Assembly (NCBI RefSeq): GCF_007681555.1
Contig: NZ_VELE01000013.1
Coordinates: 1 to 34,518, forward strand
Reading direction: 5' to 3'
DNA length: 34,518 nt
DNA from: Kocuria salsicia
Lineage (GTDB): Bacteria; Actinomycetota; Actinomycetes; Actinomycetales; Micrococcaceae
Shown: in pieces, positions 23,792 to 30,300 of the stretch
How the letters are laid out: the number at the start of each line of letters is the position of its first letter
Position numbering within the stretch: position 1 is the stretch's first letter
Translations under genes and position numbers: made by a program
The notes under the pieces: model-generated
What the model saw: the letters and a program-made list of their open reading frames with translations, nothing else
What the model was told of the DNA's origin: nothing
Databases searched by the model: none

Positions 23792-25399
23792 ATGAGCATC
23801 ACCCACACGACGCCCGAGAACGTGGCCGCCGCGGACCAGATCCTCTCGGACGAGGCCCTCGCGTTCGTCGAGGCCCTGCACCAGAAGTTCGGGGACCGCC
23901 GCGAGGAGCTGCTCGGCAAGCGCGAGACCGTGCGCCGCCAGGCCGCCGAGACCGGGACCATGAACTTCCTCCCCGAGACCAGTGAGGTCCGCGAGGGCGA
24001 CTGGAAGGTCGCGCCGGCACCCGCCGCCCTGCAGGACCGGCGCGTGGAGATGACCGGACCGGCATCGCCCGCGAAGATGGCGATCAACGCCCTGAACTCC
24101 GGCGCCAAGGTGTGGCTCGCGGACCTCGAGGACGCCGCCTCCCCCAGCTGGGCCAACCAGGTGGACGCGATCGCCAACCTGCGCGACGCCGCCCGCGGAA
24201 CCCTGGGTTTCACCTCCCCGGAGGGCAAGGAGTACAAGCTCCGCGAGGACGTGCCTTTGGCCGTGGTGGTCATGCGACCGCGCGGTTGGCACCTGCCCGA
24301 GTACAACATCACGGTGGATGGCAAGACCGGCTCCGGTTCTCTCACAGACTTCGGGCTGCACTTCTTCCACACGGCCAAGCAGCTGATCGAGAACGGTCAG
24401 GGGCCCTACTACTACCTGCCCAAGATGGAGTCCTACCTGGAGGCGCGGCTGTGGAACGACGTGTTCACGTTCGCGGAGGAGTACCTGGGCATCGAGCACG
24501 GCACCGTGCGCGCCACCGTGCTGATCGAGACCATTCCCGCCGCGTTCCAGATGGACGAGATCCTCTACGAGTTGCGGGACCACGCCTCCGGGCTCAATGC
24601 CGGGCGCTGGGACTACCTGTTCTCGATCATCAAGTACTTCCGTGACGCCGGCGAGAAGTTCATCCTGGCGGACCGCTCAGCCGTGACGATGACCGCTCCC
24701 CTGATGCGCGCGTACACGGACCTGCTGGTGCAGACGTGCCACAAGCGCGGCGCCTTCGCGATGGGCGGCATGGCCGCGTTCATCCCCTCCCGCAAGGACG
24801 AGGAGATCAACAAGGCCGCGTTCGAGAAGGTCCGCAACGACAAGACCCGCGAGGCCGGGGACGGCTTCGACGGTTCGTGGGTGGCCCACCCGGACCTGGT
24901 GCCCGTGTGCCAGGAGGTCTTCGACGGCGTGCTCGGCGAGAAGCCCAACCAGGTGGACCACCAGCGCCCCGACGTGGACGTGACCGCCGAGATGCTGCTG
25001 GACGTGCCCTCTGCGGGGGACCAGCGCACAGAGAAGGAGCTCAACGCCAACCTGTACGTGGCCATCCGCTACGTGGCGGTGTGGCTGTCCGGCAGCGGCG
25101 CGGTGGCCATCCACAACCTCATGGAGGACGCCGCCACCGCGGAGATCTCCCGCTCGCAGATCTGGCAGCAGATCAAGAACGGCGTGGTCTACACGGACAC
25201 CGGCAACACCGCCACGCGCGAGCTCGTCTCCGACGCACTGGACACTCAGCTCGAGGTGCTGCGCGGTGAGATCGACCAGGAGAACTACGAGAAGTGGTTC
25301 GTGCCCGCCGGGCGGCTCATCTCGGACATGGTGCTCAGGGAGGACTACCCGAACTTCCTCACGCTGTCCGCGTATGACCTCTTGGAAGGCAGCAAGTGA
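23792..25399 (+). CDS. aceB: Malate synthase A
   Basis: This 535-residue cytosolic enzyme condenses glyoxylate with acetyl-CoA to malate (glyoxylate shunt or allantoin-derived glyoxylate). The signature segment HASGLNAGRWDYLFSIIK covers residues about 264-281, and VVMRPRGWHLPEYNI near 160-172 contains the catalytic Arg. LADLEDAASPSW (109-120) gives the Mg-binding acidic cluster, and GGMAAFIPSRKDEE follows. Length and motifs fit isoform A rather than G. The ATG 23792 has a full AGGAGG 6 nt upstream. Isocitrate lyase is not in the window. The stop overlaps the GTG of the allE remnant (GTGA), so an allantoin-type operon aceB-allE once existed. A predicted IclR operator lies upstream. Confidence 0.96.
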   Translation: MSITHTTPENVAAADQILSDEALAFVEALHQKFGDRREELLGKRETVRRQAAETGTMNFLPETSEVREGDWKVAPAPAALQDRRVEMTGPASPAKMAINALNSGAKVWLADLEDAASPSWANQVDAIANLRDAARGTLGFTSPEGKEYKLREDVPLAVVVMRPRGWHLPEYNITVDGKTGSGSLTDFGLHFFHTAKQLIENGQGPYYYLPKMESYLEARLWNDVFTFAEEYLGIEHGTVRATVLIETIPAAFQMDEILYELRDHASGLNAGRWDYLFSIIKYFRDAGEKFILADRSAVTMTAPLMRAYTDLLVQTCHKRGAFAMGGMAAFIPSRKDEEINKAAFEKVRNDKTREAGDGFDGSWVAHPDLVPVCQEVFDGVLGEKPNQVDHQRPDVDVTAEMLLDVPSAGDQRTEKELNANLYVAIRYVAVWLSGSGAVAIHNLMEDAATAEISRSQIWQQIKNGVVYTDTGNTATRELVSDALDTQLEVLRGEIDQENYEKWFVPAGRLISDMVLREDYPNFLTLSAYDLLEGSK

Positions 25400-25668
25400 C
25401 CCAACCGGCCCACGCCGCTCACGCGTCCCCCGCCACGACCGCCCCGCGCGGCGCGGCGGGGGACGCCCCCGTTCTCTCCGAGGGCTCTATGCCCCGCGCG
25501 GACCTGCGCCACGACATGCACCTGACCATCGTGACGTTCCTCCCCGGCGGGGTCATCCCCTTCGCGGAGACCCACGTGATGGAGCCCGGGCCCCACATCC
25601 TCGAGGGCCAGGCCGTGTACCGGCTCCACGAGGACTGGTGTGAGGTCCAGGAGAGCGATTTCATGTGG
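25396..25668 (+). pseudogene. allE: Remnant of (S)-ureidoglycine aminohydrolase (allE), cupin
   Basis: A GTG overlapping the aceB stop codon starts a short Ala/Pro-rich stretch. It then jumps to DLRHDMHLTIVTFLPGGVIP, FAETHVMEPG, ILEGQAVYRLHEDW and ESDFMW. These match the C-terminal cupin half of AllE, the Mn enzyme that turns ureidoglycine into ureidoglycolate plus ammonia. The ~170-residue N-terminal cupin half is deleted. In the ETH-VME-HG metal site the second His position is Pro. Family similarity ends at 25668, so the usual CPQACYAGG tail with its Gln ligand is missing too, although the frame stays open to 26076. The protein cannot work. Confidence 0.82.
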
Positions 25669-25750
25669 TCGCACGGCCATGGTGCGCGAGGCATCTTGCT
25701 GCCTGCGTTTGAGGCGCACCACGACGCGGCTTGCCGCGTGAGGAGAAACG

Positions 25751-25915
25751 ATGACGCCCCCACGAAAAATTGCCGGTACCCCAGCCGGCGTGGCCTTTCG
25801 CATCGCCGCCGTCGTGGCGTACGGCGGGATTCGGCTGGCTGCGAGGAGAGCCTCTGCGGCAGGACGGGCAGGTTCCCCGCGCGGACCCGTTTCCAAGAAT
25901 CACCCGGAGGCTTGA
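25751..25915 (+). CDS. Small hypothetical ORF (54 residues) with strong ribosome-binding site
   Basis: An ATG at 25751 has AGGAG 5 nt upstream and opens a 54-codon frame. It begins MTPPRKIAGTPAGVAF, continues RIAAVVAYGGIRLAARRAS and ends with SKNHPEA and TGA. The middle (about residues 13-30) is moderately hydrophobic and could form a short membrane-associated helix flanked by Arg/Lys. I do not recognise a family. It lies in DNA that replaces the lost 3' end of allE, just before a terminator, so it may have been brought in by the same rearrangement. It may also be a chance frame; the only positive evidence is the good Shine-Dalgarno and the composition. Confidence 0.35.
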   Translation: MTPPRKIAGTPAGVAFRIAAVVAYGGIRLAARRASAAGRAGSPRGPVSKNHPEA

Positions 25916-25990
25916 GGCCGCCCTCGTGGCGCTCACGTGTTCCGAGCGCGAGGTGTCTCTGGCGATCCCTGATTCCCTGGCCAGACGAGG

Positions 25991-26025
25991 ACGGCGCCCC
26001 GGGCCGTCATGGCCTGGAGCGCCGT
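25991..26025 (-). terminator. Hairpin terminator after the alcohol dehydrogenase gene
   Basis: ACGGCGC (25991-25997) pairs with GCGCCGT (26019-26025), with an inner GGCC/GGCC pairing, 18 nt beyond the stop of the minus-strand dehydrogenase. Confidence 0.6.
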
Positions 26026-26042
26026 CGTCGCAGTTCGGAACC

Positions 26043-27089
26043 TCAGATCGTCTTGGCGTCGATCACGAAGCGGTAGCGGACGTCCGAGCCGACCACGCGG
26101 TCGTAGGCGTCGTTGATCTCGTCCGCCTTGATGAGCTCGATCTCCGCGGTGACGCCGTGTTCGGCACAGAAGTCCAGCATCTCCTGGGTCTCGCGGATGC
26201 CGCCGATGTTGGAGCCCGTGAGGGACTTGCGACCGCCGATGAGCGAACCCGCACTGACCTCCAGGGCCTCGGTGGGCAGACCCAGCAGCACCATGGCGCC
26301 GTGGGGGCGCAGGGTGGCCATGAACTCCTGCACGTCGATGTGCGCGGACACGGTGTTGATGATGACGTCGAACTCGCCCTTGTGCTCCTTCAGGGCCTCC
26401 GGGTCCTCCTTGCGGGCGATCCAGTTCGTGGCGCCGAATCGCCGGCCGTCCTCCTCCTTGGAGCGGGTCTGGCTGATCACGGTGACCTCGGCCCCCATGG
26501 CGGCGGCGAGCTTCACGGCCACGTGGCCCAGCCCGCCCATGCCCACCACAGCCACCTTGGAGCCCTCGGTCACGCCCCAGGTGCGCAACGGGGAGTAGGT
26601 GGTGATGCCCGCGCACAGCAGCGGCGTGGTGGCCGCCGGGTCGAGGCTCTCGGGGATGTGGAGGGCGAACGCCTCGGAGACGATGATCTCGGTGGAGTAC
26701 CCGCCGTCGGTGGGGCGGCCGTCGAAACGGTCCTTGCCGTTGTAGGTGCCCACGGCCTGGGGGCAGTTGTTCTCCTCGCCCTTCAGGCACCACTCGCACT
26801 CGCGGCACGAGTCCACCAGGCAGCCCACTCCGGCGCGCTCCCCCACGGTGAACTTCCGCACCTCGGAACCGACCTCGGTGACGCGGCCGATGATCTCGTG
26901 TCCCGGAACCATGGGGAACTCGATGGGCCCCCACTCCTCGCGCACGGTGTGGATGTCCGAGTGGCAGATCCCGGCGAACTCGATCTCGATGCGGATGTCG
27001 TCCGGGCGCAGGTCCCGCCGCTCGACGGTCCCCTTCTCGAGCGGGGCACCGGAGGCAACGGCCTGATAGGCAGCAACGTTGGTAGTCAT
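26043..27089 (-). CDS. Zinc-dependent NAD(P) alcohol dehydrogenase (cinnamyl-alcohol/YahK type)
   Basis: The 348-residue product is a cytosolic medium-chain dehydrogenase/reductase. Catalytic zinc ligands are Cys42 (ICHSD), His64-Glu65 (GHEIIGRV) and Cys159 (LLCAG). Structural zinc cysteines are Cys95, 98, 101 and 109. The Rossmann motif is VVGMGGLGHVAVKLA (183-189). The HSDIHTVREEWGP and GCLVDSCREC-WC phrases are typical of the YahK/CAD group, broad-range NADPH-linked aldehyde reductases. No ribosome-binding site precedes the ATG at 27089; a GTGACA-17-TACAGT promoter leaves an ~8-nt gap, so the transcript is nearly leaderless. A 35-bp palindrome covers the -35, so expression is likely controlled by a repressor. 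Confidence 0.93.
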   Translation of the reverse strand: MTTNVAAYQAVASGAPLEKGTVERRDLRPDDIRIEIEFAGICHSDIHTVREEWGPIEFPMVPGHEIIGRVTEVGSEVRKFTVGERAGVGCLVDSCRECEWCLKGEENNCPQAVGTYNGKDRFDGRPTDGGYSTEIIVSEAFALHIPESLDPAATTPLLCAGITTYSPLRTWGVTEGSKVAVVGMGGLGHVAVKLAAAMGAEVTVISQTRSKEEDGRRFGATNWIARKEDPEALKEHKGEFDVIINTVSAHIDVQEFMATLRPHGAMVLLGLPTEALEVSAGSLIGGRKSLTGSNIGGIRETQEMLDFCAEHGVTAEIELIKADEINDAYDRVVGSDVRYRFVIDAKTI

Positions 27090-27097
27090 GGCGGGTG

Positions 27098-27126
27098 ACT
27101 GTAGTCCCTCGGTGCTCCGGTGTCAC
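27098..27126 (-). promoter_or_regulatory. Alcohol dehydrogenase promoter
   Basis: On the minus strand GTGACA (27121-27126) is followed after 17 nt by TACAGT (27098-27103), 8 nt before the ATG. Confidence 0.6.
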
Positions 27127-27141
27127 ACTGGAGCACCGAGG
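27107..27141. promoter_or_regulatory. 35-bp near-perfect palindrome, candidate operator
   Basis: Arms CCTCGGTGCTCC (27107-27118) and GGAGCACCGAGG (27130-27141) are perfect reverse complements, and the inner G-GTG/CAC-T extends them to 16 bp with one mismatch. It is centred on the -35 of the alcohol dehydrogenase promoter in the divergent space before the DoxX-like gene. A terminator role is unlikely because no gene reads into it. Confidence 0.6.
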
Positions 27142-27210
27142 AATACTCACGGGCCCGGTGGGTTTGTTACTGATAAGTATAAGTACCCGACGCGACTTCC
27201 AGGAGATCCC

Positions 27211-27648
27211 ATGTCCCGCATTGTCAACGCACTGCAGTCACTGAGCGCGCCCGCTCCCAAGCCCACCACTGCGCAGAACGTCGCCCGCCTGGGGCTCGGG
27301 GCGTTCATGTCCACCGCGGGGATCTCCCACCTGACCTTTGCCCGCGAGGACTTCCGGGCACAGGTTCCCGACTGGTTCCCTGTGGACAAAGACACGGTGG
27401 TGCTCGCCTCCGGGGTGATGGAGATTGCGTTCGGTGCGGCACTGTTCGCACTGCCGAAGCGGCGCGCCGCCGTGGGCGCCGGGCTGGCCGCGTTCTACGC
27501 CGCGATCTTCCCCGGCAACATCAGCCAGTACGCCGAACGGCACGATGCCTTCGGCCTGGACACCGATGGCAGGCGACTGGCCCGCCTGTTTGGGCAGCCG
27601 GCCCTGATCGCGGCAGCCCTGTTGGCCGGAGGCTTCCCCCGCAAGTAG
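27211..27648 (+). CDS. DoxX-like small membrane protein
   Basis: The 145-residue protein has four hydrophobic segments (about residues 24-43, 61-82, 86-100 and 127-142), like DoxX-family membrane proteins. Phrases such as ARLGLGAFMSTAGISHL, VVLASGVMEIAFGAALFAL and AAFYAAIFPGNISQYAER fit the DoxX-like subgroup with the characteristic GxxH and PxNxxQY-type motifs. The biochemical role is unknown. DoxX relatives have been tied to quinone-linked oxidases or redox stress. The ATG 27211 has CAGGAG upstream (spacing about 5). A TATAAG hexamer at 27178-27183 is a possible -10. It is divergent from alcohol dehydrogenase and shares the 35-bp palindrome region. Confidence 0.82.
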   Translation: MSRIVNALQSLSAPAPKPTTAQNVARLGLGAFMSTAGISHLTFAREDFRAQVPDWFPVDKDTVVLASGVMEIAFGAALFALPKRRAAVGAGLAAFYAAIFPGNISQYAERHDAFGLDTDGRRLARLFGQPALIAAALLAGGFPRK

Positions 27649-27674
27649 TCGGAAGCCCGGGACGCGAGCCGGCC

Positions 27675-28397
27675 TCACCGCCCGAACCGGAAACCCTTGA
27701 GGTCCTTCGGCAGAGGGCTCGTGTACGCGCGGACCTTGGAGGTCCTCAGCCGCAGCCGCACGAGCGACTGCGCCACGCTGACCGCGGCAGCCACGCCATC
27801 CACCACGGGCACGCCGCACCGCTGGTGCACGGCGCCCTCAAGGGCGGCCATCCCGCCGCAGCCAAGGACAGCCACCTCGGCGCGGTCCTGTTCGACGGCC
27901 CGCTGCGCCTCAGCCACGATCGTCTCGACCGCCGCGTTCTCATCCCGCTCCAGGTCCGGCGCGGAGGTGCTCGACGCCCGCACGGACGCGCAGCGCTCCA
28001 TCAGCCCGGCCAGCCGCAACCGGTCCTCGATCAGCGGCACGGTGCGGCCCAGGGTGCTCACTCCCGGTGTCGCTGCGCCCCACGAAGGTGGCGATGTAAG
28101 CGGCCGCCTCGGGATGTCCACGACGGGCTGGTCGAGAAGCTCCTGCAGACCTTCCCGCCGGTGCTCGCCGAACCTGGCCTGGATCACGGGGTTGAAGGGT
28201 TGGTCACAGGTCAGCACCGCGTCCATCACTCCCACCGCGGCCAGGTAGGACTGCACGTTCCCTTCGCACGACGGCGCGCCGAATGTGGGCGTGAGCCCCA
28301 CGATCTCCACGCCGGGCTCGGCCACGGCGCGCGGGGCCTCCGCAATGGACTCGGTCACGGACGGTGTGGCGTTCACGTTGACGGTCAGGATGCGCCT
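27675..28397 (-). pseudogene. Allantoin/hydantoin racemase-like gene with lost start and two frameshifts
   Basis: The minus-strand frame matches the Asp/Glu/hydantoin racemase family (allantoin racemase HpxA type): RILTVNVNATPSVTESIAEA, GAPSCEGNVQSYLAAVGVMD, RTVPLIEDRLRLAGLMERCA, LGCGGMA and GVPVVDGVAAAVSVAQSLV. Both catalytic Cys segments (SCEGN, LGCGG) are present. Where the ATG should be, 6 nt after AAGGA, the codon is AGG (28395-28397). Between about 28113 and 28065 the normal EAAAYIATFVG segment is read one base out of frame by a deletion and a later compensating insertion, which replaces about 17 residues. An upstream in-frame GTG exists but has no ribosome-binding site. I treat the gene as dead or impaired. 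Confidence 0.78.
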
Positions 28398-28489
28398 GGT
28401 GGGTCCTTCGGGTGGCCGGGGATCGGGTGGCACGACGACGCCGGGCTCCACCCTGCGGGGCGAGCGGGAGGCAGCCCGCGGCGGCGTCG

Positions 28490-29232
28490 TCGGCCGCGAT
28501 CTCGTGCGAGACGCAGGGTCGGTGCGAAGTGGCGGCCACGGTGGCCTCACCGTGCTGGTCGGTGTACTCGAGCTCGCGCTCGGCGGTGACGAGGTAGCCC
28601 AGGGCGCCCAGGCCGGCCCCGATGAACCACGAGAACGCGCTGGTGGCCTGAAGACGGGCAGCAGGGCGAGCGCCAGAGAGACCGGTGCTGCGGGGATGAA
28701 CGCCCCGATTGCCCGGGGGTCACGCCGCCGCGGTAGACGTACTCGCCGTGGTGGGTGTCCGTGGAGGCCCCGGGGCACGTTCACGCTGGAGCGGCGGATC
28801 AGCCGGTAGTCCACCATGCTGATCCCGGAGAGCGACCCGAGCAGCGGCACTCAACCCACCCAGGAAGTAAATGAGCACCACGGGCGAGGTGTAGAGGTTC
28901 CGCGGCAGGATCAGCAGCGCCAGGGACGCGAGCGCCAGCAGCGCGCCCGCACCCAGGACCGCGAGCACCTGCCACGCACCGAGTCCGAGGGCGAAGAGGC
29001 CGATGGCAAAGCCGTAGTTGCCCGGGGAGTGCAGGTCGTTGCCCCTCATGGTGAAGATGCTCTGCGCGCTCCATGTGCGCCCGTAACGGCTGGTGGGTGC
29101 GAGGTCCACGTTGTAGACCCTCTCGCTCGTGCCCGAGCGCGGCTCGTGGGCGACGTCGGGCGGTGCGTGCGGGCGCCCGGGCTCGGGGCGACCGGCCGCC
29201 TGCTCCGTGGTGCGGGGGAAGTCCTGGAGGAA
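28490..29232 (-). pseudogene. NCS1-family (allantoin/cytosine) permease remnant
   Basis: Minus-strand pieces give YNVDLAPTSRYGRTWSAQSI, FTMRGNDLHSPGNYGFAIGL and FALGLGAWQVLAVLGAGALL, the N-terminus of an NCS1 nucleobase/allantoin transporter. After about 15 more residues the sequence jumps to LILPRNLYTSPVVLIYFLGG and, in another frame, LLGSLSGISMVDYRLIRRSS and NVP, then DPRAIGAFIPAAPVSLALAL in yet another register. These latter parts belong near the C-terminus, so roughly 350 residues including most transmembrane helices are deleted. Several frameshifts remain. It points toward the racemase remnant in the same direction, so uptake and racemisation of allantoin were once one unit, divergent from hyi. 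Confidence 0.82.
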
Positions 29233-29281
29233 ACCGTGAGAGGACGTCGCCCCGTCCAGCTCTCAAATCCCACACCAAGGG

Positions 29282-29310
29282 TTGACGCGCATCACATCGG
29301 TCGATAATTT
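29282..29310 (+). promoter_or_regulatory. Predicted hyi promoter
   Basis: TTGACG (29282-29287) is followed after 17 nt by TAATTT (29305-29310); GATAAT (29303-29308) is an overlapping alternative. It stands out as an AT-rich island in the GC-rich window. Confidence 0.5.
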
Positions 29311-29329
29311 TTCATTCATCAGAACTCAA

Positions 29330-29346
29330 ATTCCATATCATGGAAT
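29330..29346. promoter_or_regulatory. Perfect palindrome ATTCCA-N5-TGGAAT: predicted IclR-type operator
   Basis: ATTCCATATCATGGAAT has 6-bp perfect arms and a 5-bp centre. It lies 20 nt after the hyi -10, where a bound repressor would block transcription. The core TTCCA-N5-TGGAA matches the spacing of the second aceB palindrome. Confidence 0.6.
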
Positions 29347-29394
29347 CAAAGCGAAAAACGGGCGGCCGCGCCACCGCCCCGGAGAGGGCCCACC

Positions 29395-30180
29395 GTGCGG
29401 TACACCGTGAACGCCTCGATCATGCTGACCGACCTGCCCGTGCTGGAGCGCCCCGCCGCCGTGGCGCGCGCAGGCTTCTCCGCGGTCGAGTTCTGGTGGC
29501 CGTTCCCCGCCACCACCCCGTCCGAGAGGGAGATCGAGGACTTCGCCCGGTCGCTGGAGGACGCGAACGTCCAGCTCACGGGCCTGAACTTCTTTGCCGG
29601 GGACATGCCTGCCGGTGAGCGGGGAGTCCTCTCCCACCCCACGCGCACGGATGAGTTCCGGCGAGGCGTGGACTCCCTGGTACGCGTGGCCCAGGCCACG
29701 GGCTGCCGGGCCTTCAACGCCCTCCACGGCAACCGCCTGCCGGACGTGCCCGTGGCCGACCAGGACGACGCCGCCGTCGAGAACCTCCGGTACGCCGCGG
29801 ACGCGGTGGCGGTCTTCGGCGGGACGGTCCTGGTGGAACCGCTCTCCGGCGCCTCGACGTATCCTCTGCGCACCGCCGCGGACGTCATGGCCGTGCTCGA
29901 CCGCGTGGACTGCCCGAACGTGAAGCTGCTTGCGGACTTCTACCACCTGGCGGTCAACGGGGAGGACGTCGAGGCCCTGATCGAACGGCACGCCGCGGAG
30001 TTCGGGCACATCCAGCTCGCGGATGCGCCCGGCCGCCACGAGCCGGGCACGGGCGATCTGCCGCTGCTCCGGTGGGTGGCCCGGGCCCACGAGCGCGGCT
30101 ACCACGGACCGGTGGCGCTGGAGTACGTCCCCTCCCAGGACGACCCCTTCGCGTGGCTCCCCCGCGACCGGCGCGCGTGA
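29395..30180 (+). CDS. hyi: Hydroxypyruvate isomerase
   Basis: This 261-residue TIM-barrel enzyme interconverts hydroxypyruvate and tartronate semialdehyde in glyoxylate use. N-terminal ASIMLTDLPVLERPAAVARAGFSAVEFWWPF, abbreviated as ASIMLTDLP and AVEFWWPF, is diagnostic. The two metal/catalytic glutamates are Glu148 (TVLVEPLSG) and Glu243 (ALEYVPS), the positions expected from E. coli Hyi, and NALHGNRLPD and LLADFYHL also match. It starts at GTG 29395 with GGAGAGG about 8 nt upstream. Nothing in it is broken, although its neighbours upstream (permease, racemase) are. A predicted IclR-type operator lies 49 nt upstream. Glycerate kinase follows after 120 nt; the reductase that usually lies between them is absent. 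Confidence 0.93.
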   Translation: MRYTVNASIMLTDLPVLERPAAVARAGFSAVEFWWPFPATTPSEREIEDFARSLEDANVQLTGLNFFAGDMPAGERGVLSHPTRTDEFRRGVDSLVRVAQATGCRAFNALHGNRLPDVPVADQDDAAVENLRYAADAVAVFGGTVLVEPLSGASTYPLRTAADVMAVLDRVDCPNVKLLADFYHLAVNGEDVEALIERHAAEFGHIQLADAPGRHEPGTGDLPLLRWVARAHERGYHGPVALEYVPSQDDPFAWLPRDRRA

Positions 30181-30300
30181 GGCCGCACGCCTGTTCGGCA
30201 AACCGACGCCGCACAGCTGCGCACCGCGCAGCCGGGCCCCGAGCGGGCGGCGTCGTGCTGGAATGGTCCTGGAACCGGACATCCGCAGAAGGAGGAGACC

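Noticed and set aside
25669-26076. Continuation of the allE frame past 25668 as a genuine novel C-terminus
   Set aside because: Family similarity stops abruptly, the extension is Arg/Pro-rich without structure, and it runs antisense into the alcohol dehydrogenase gene end.
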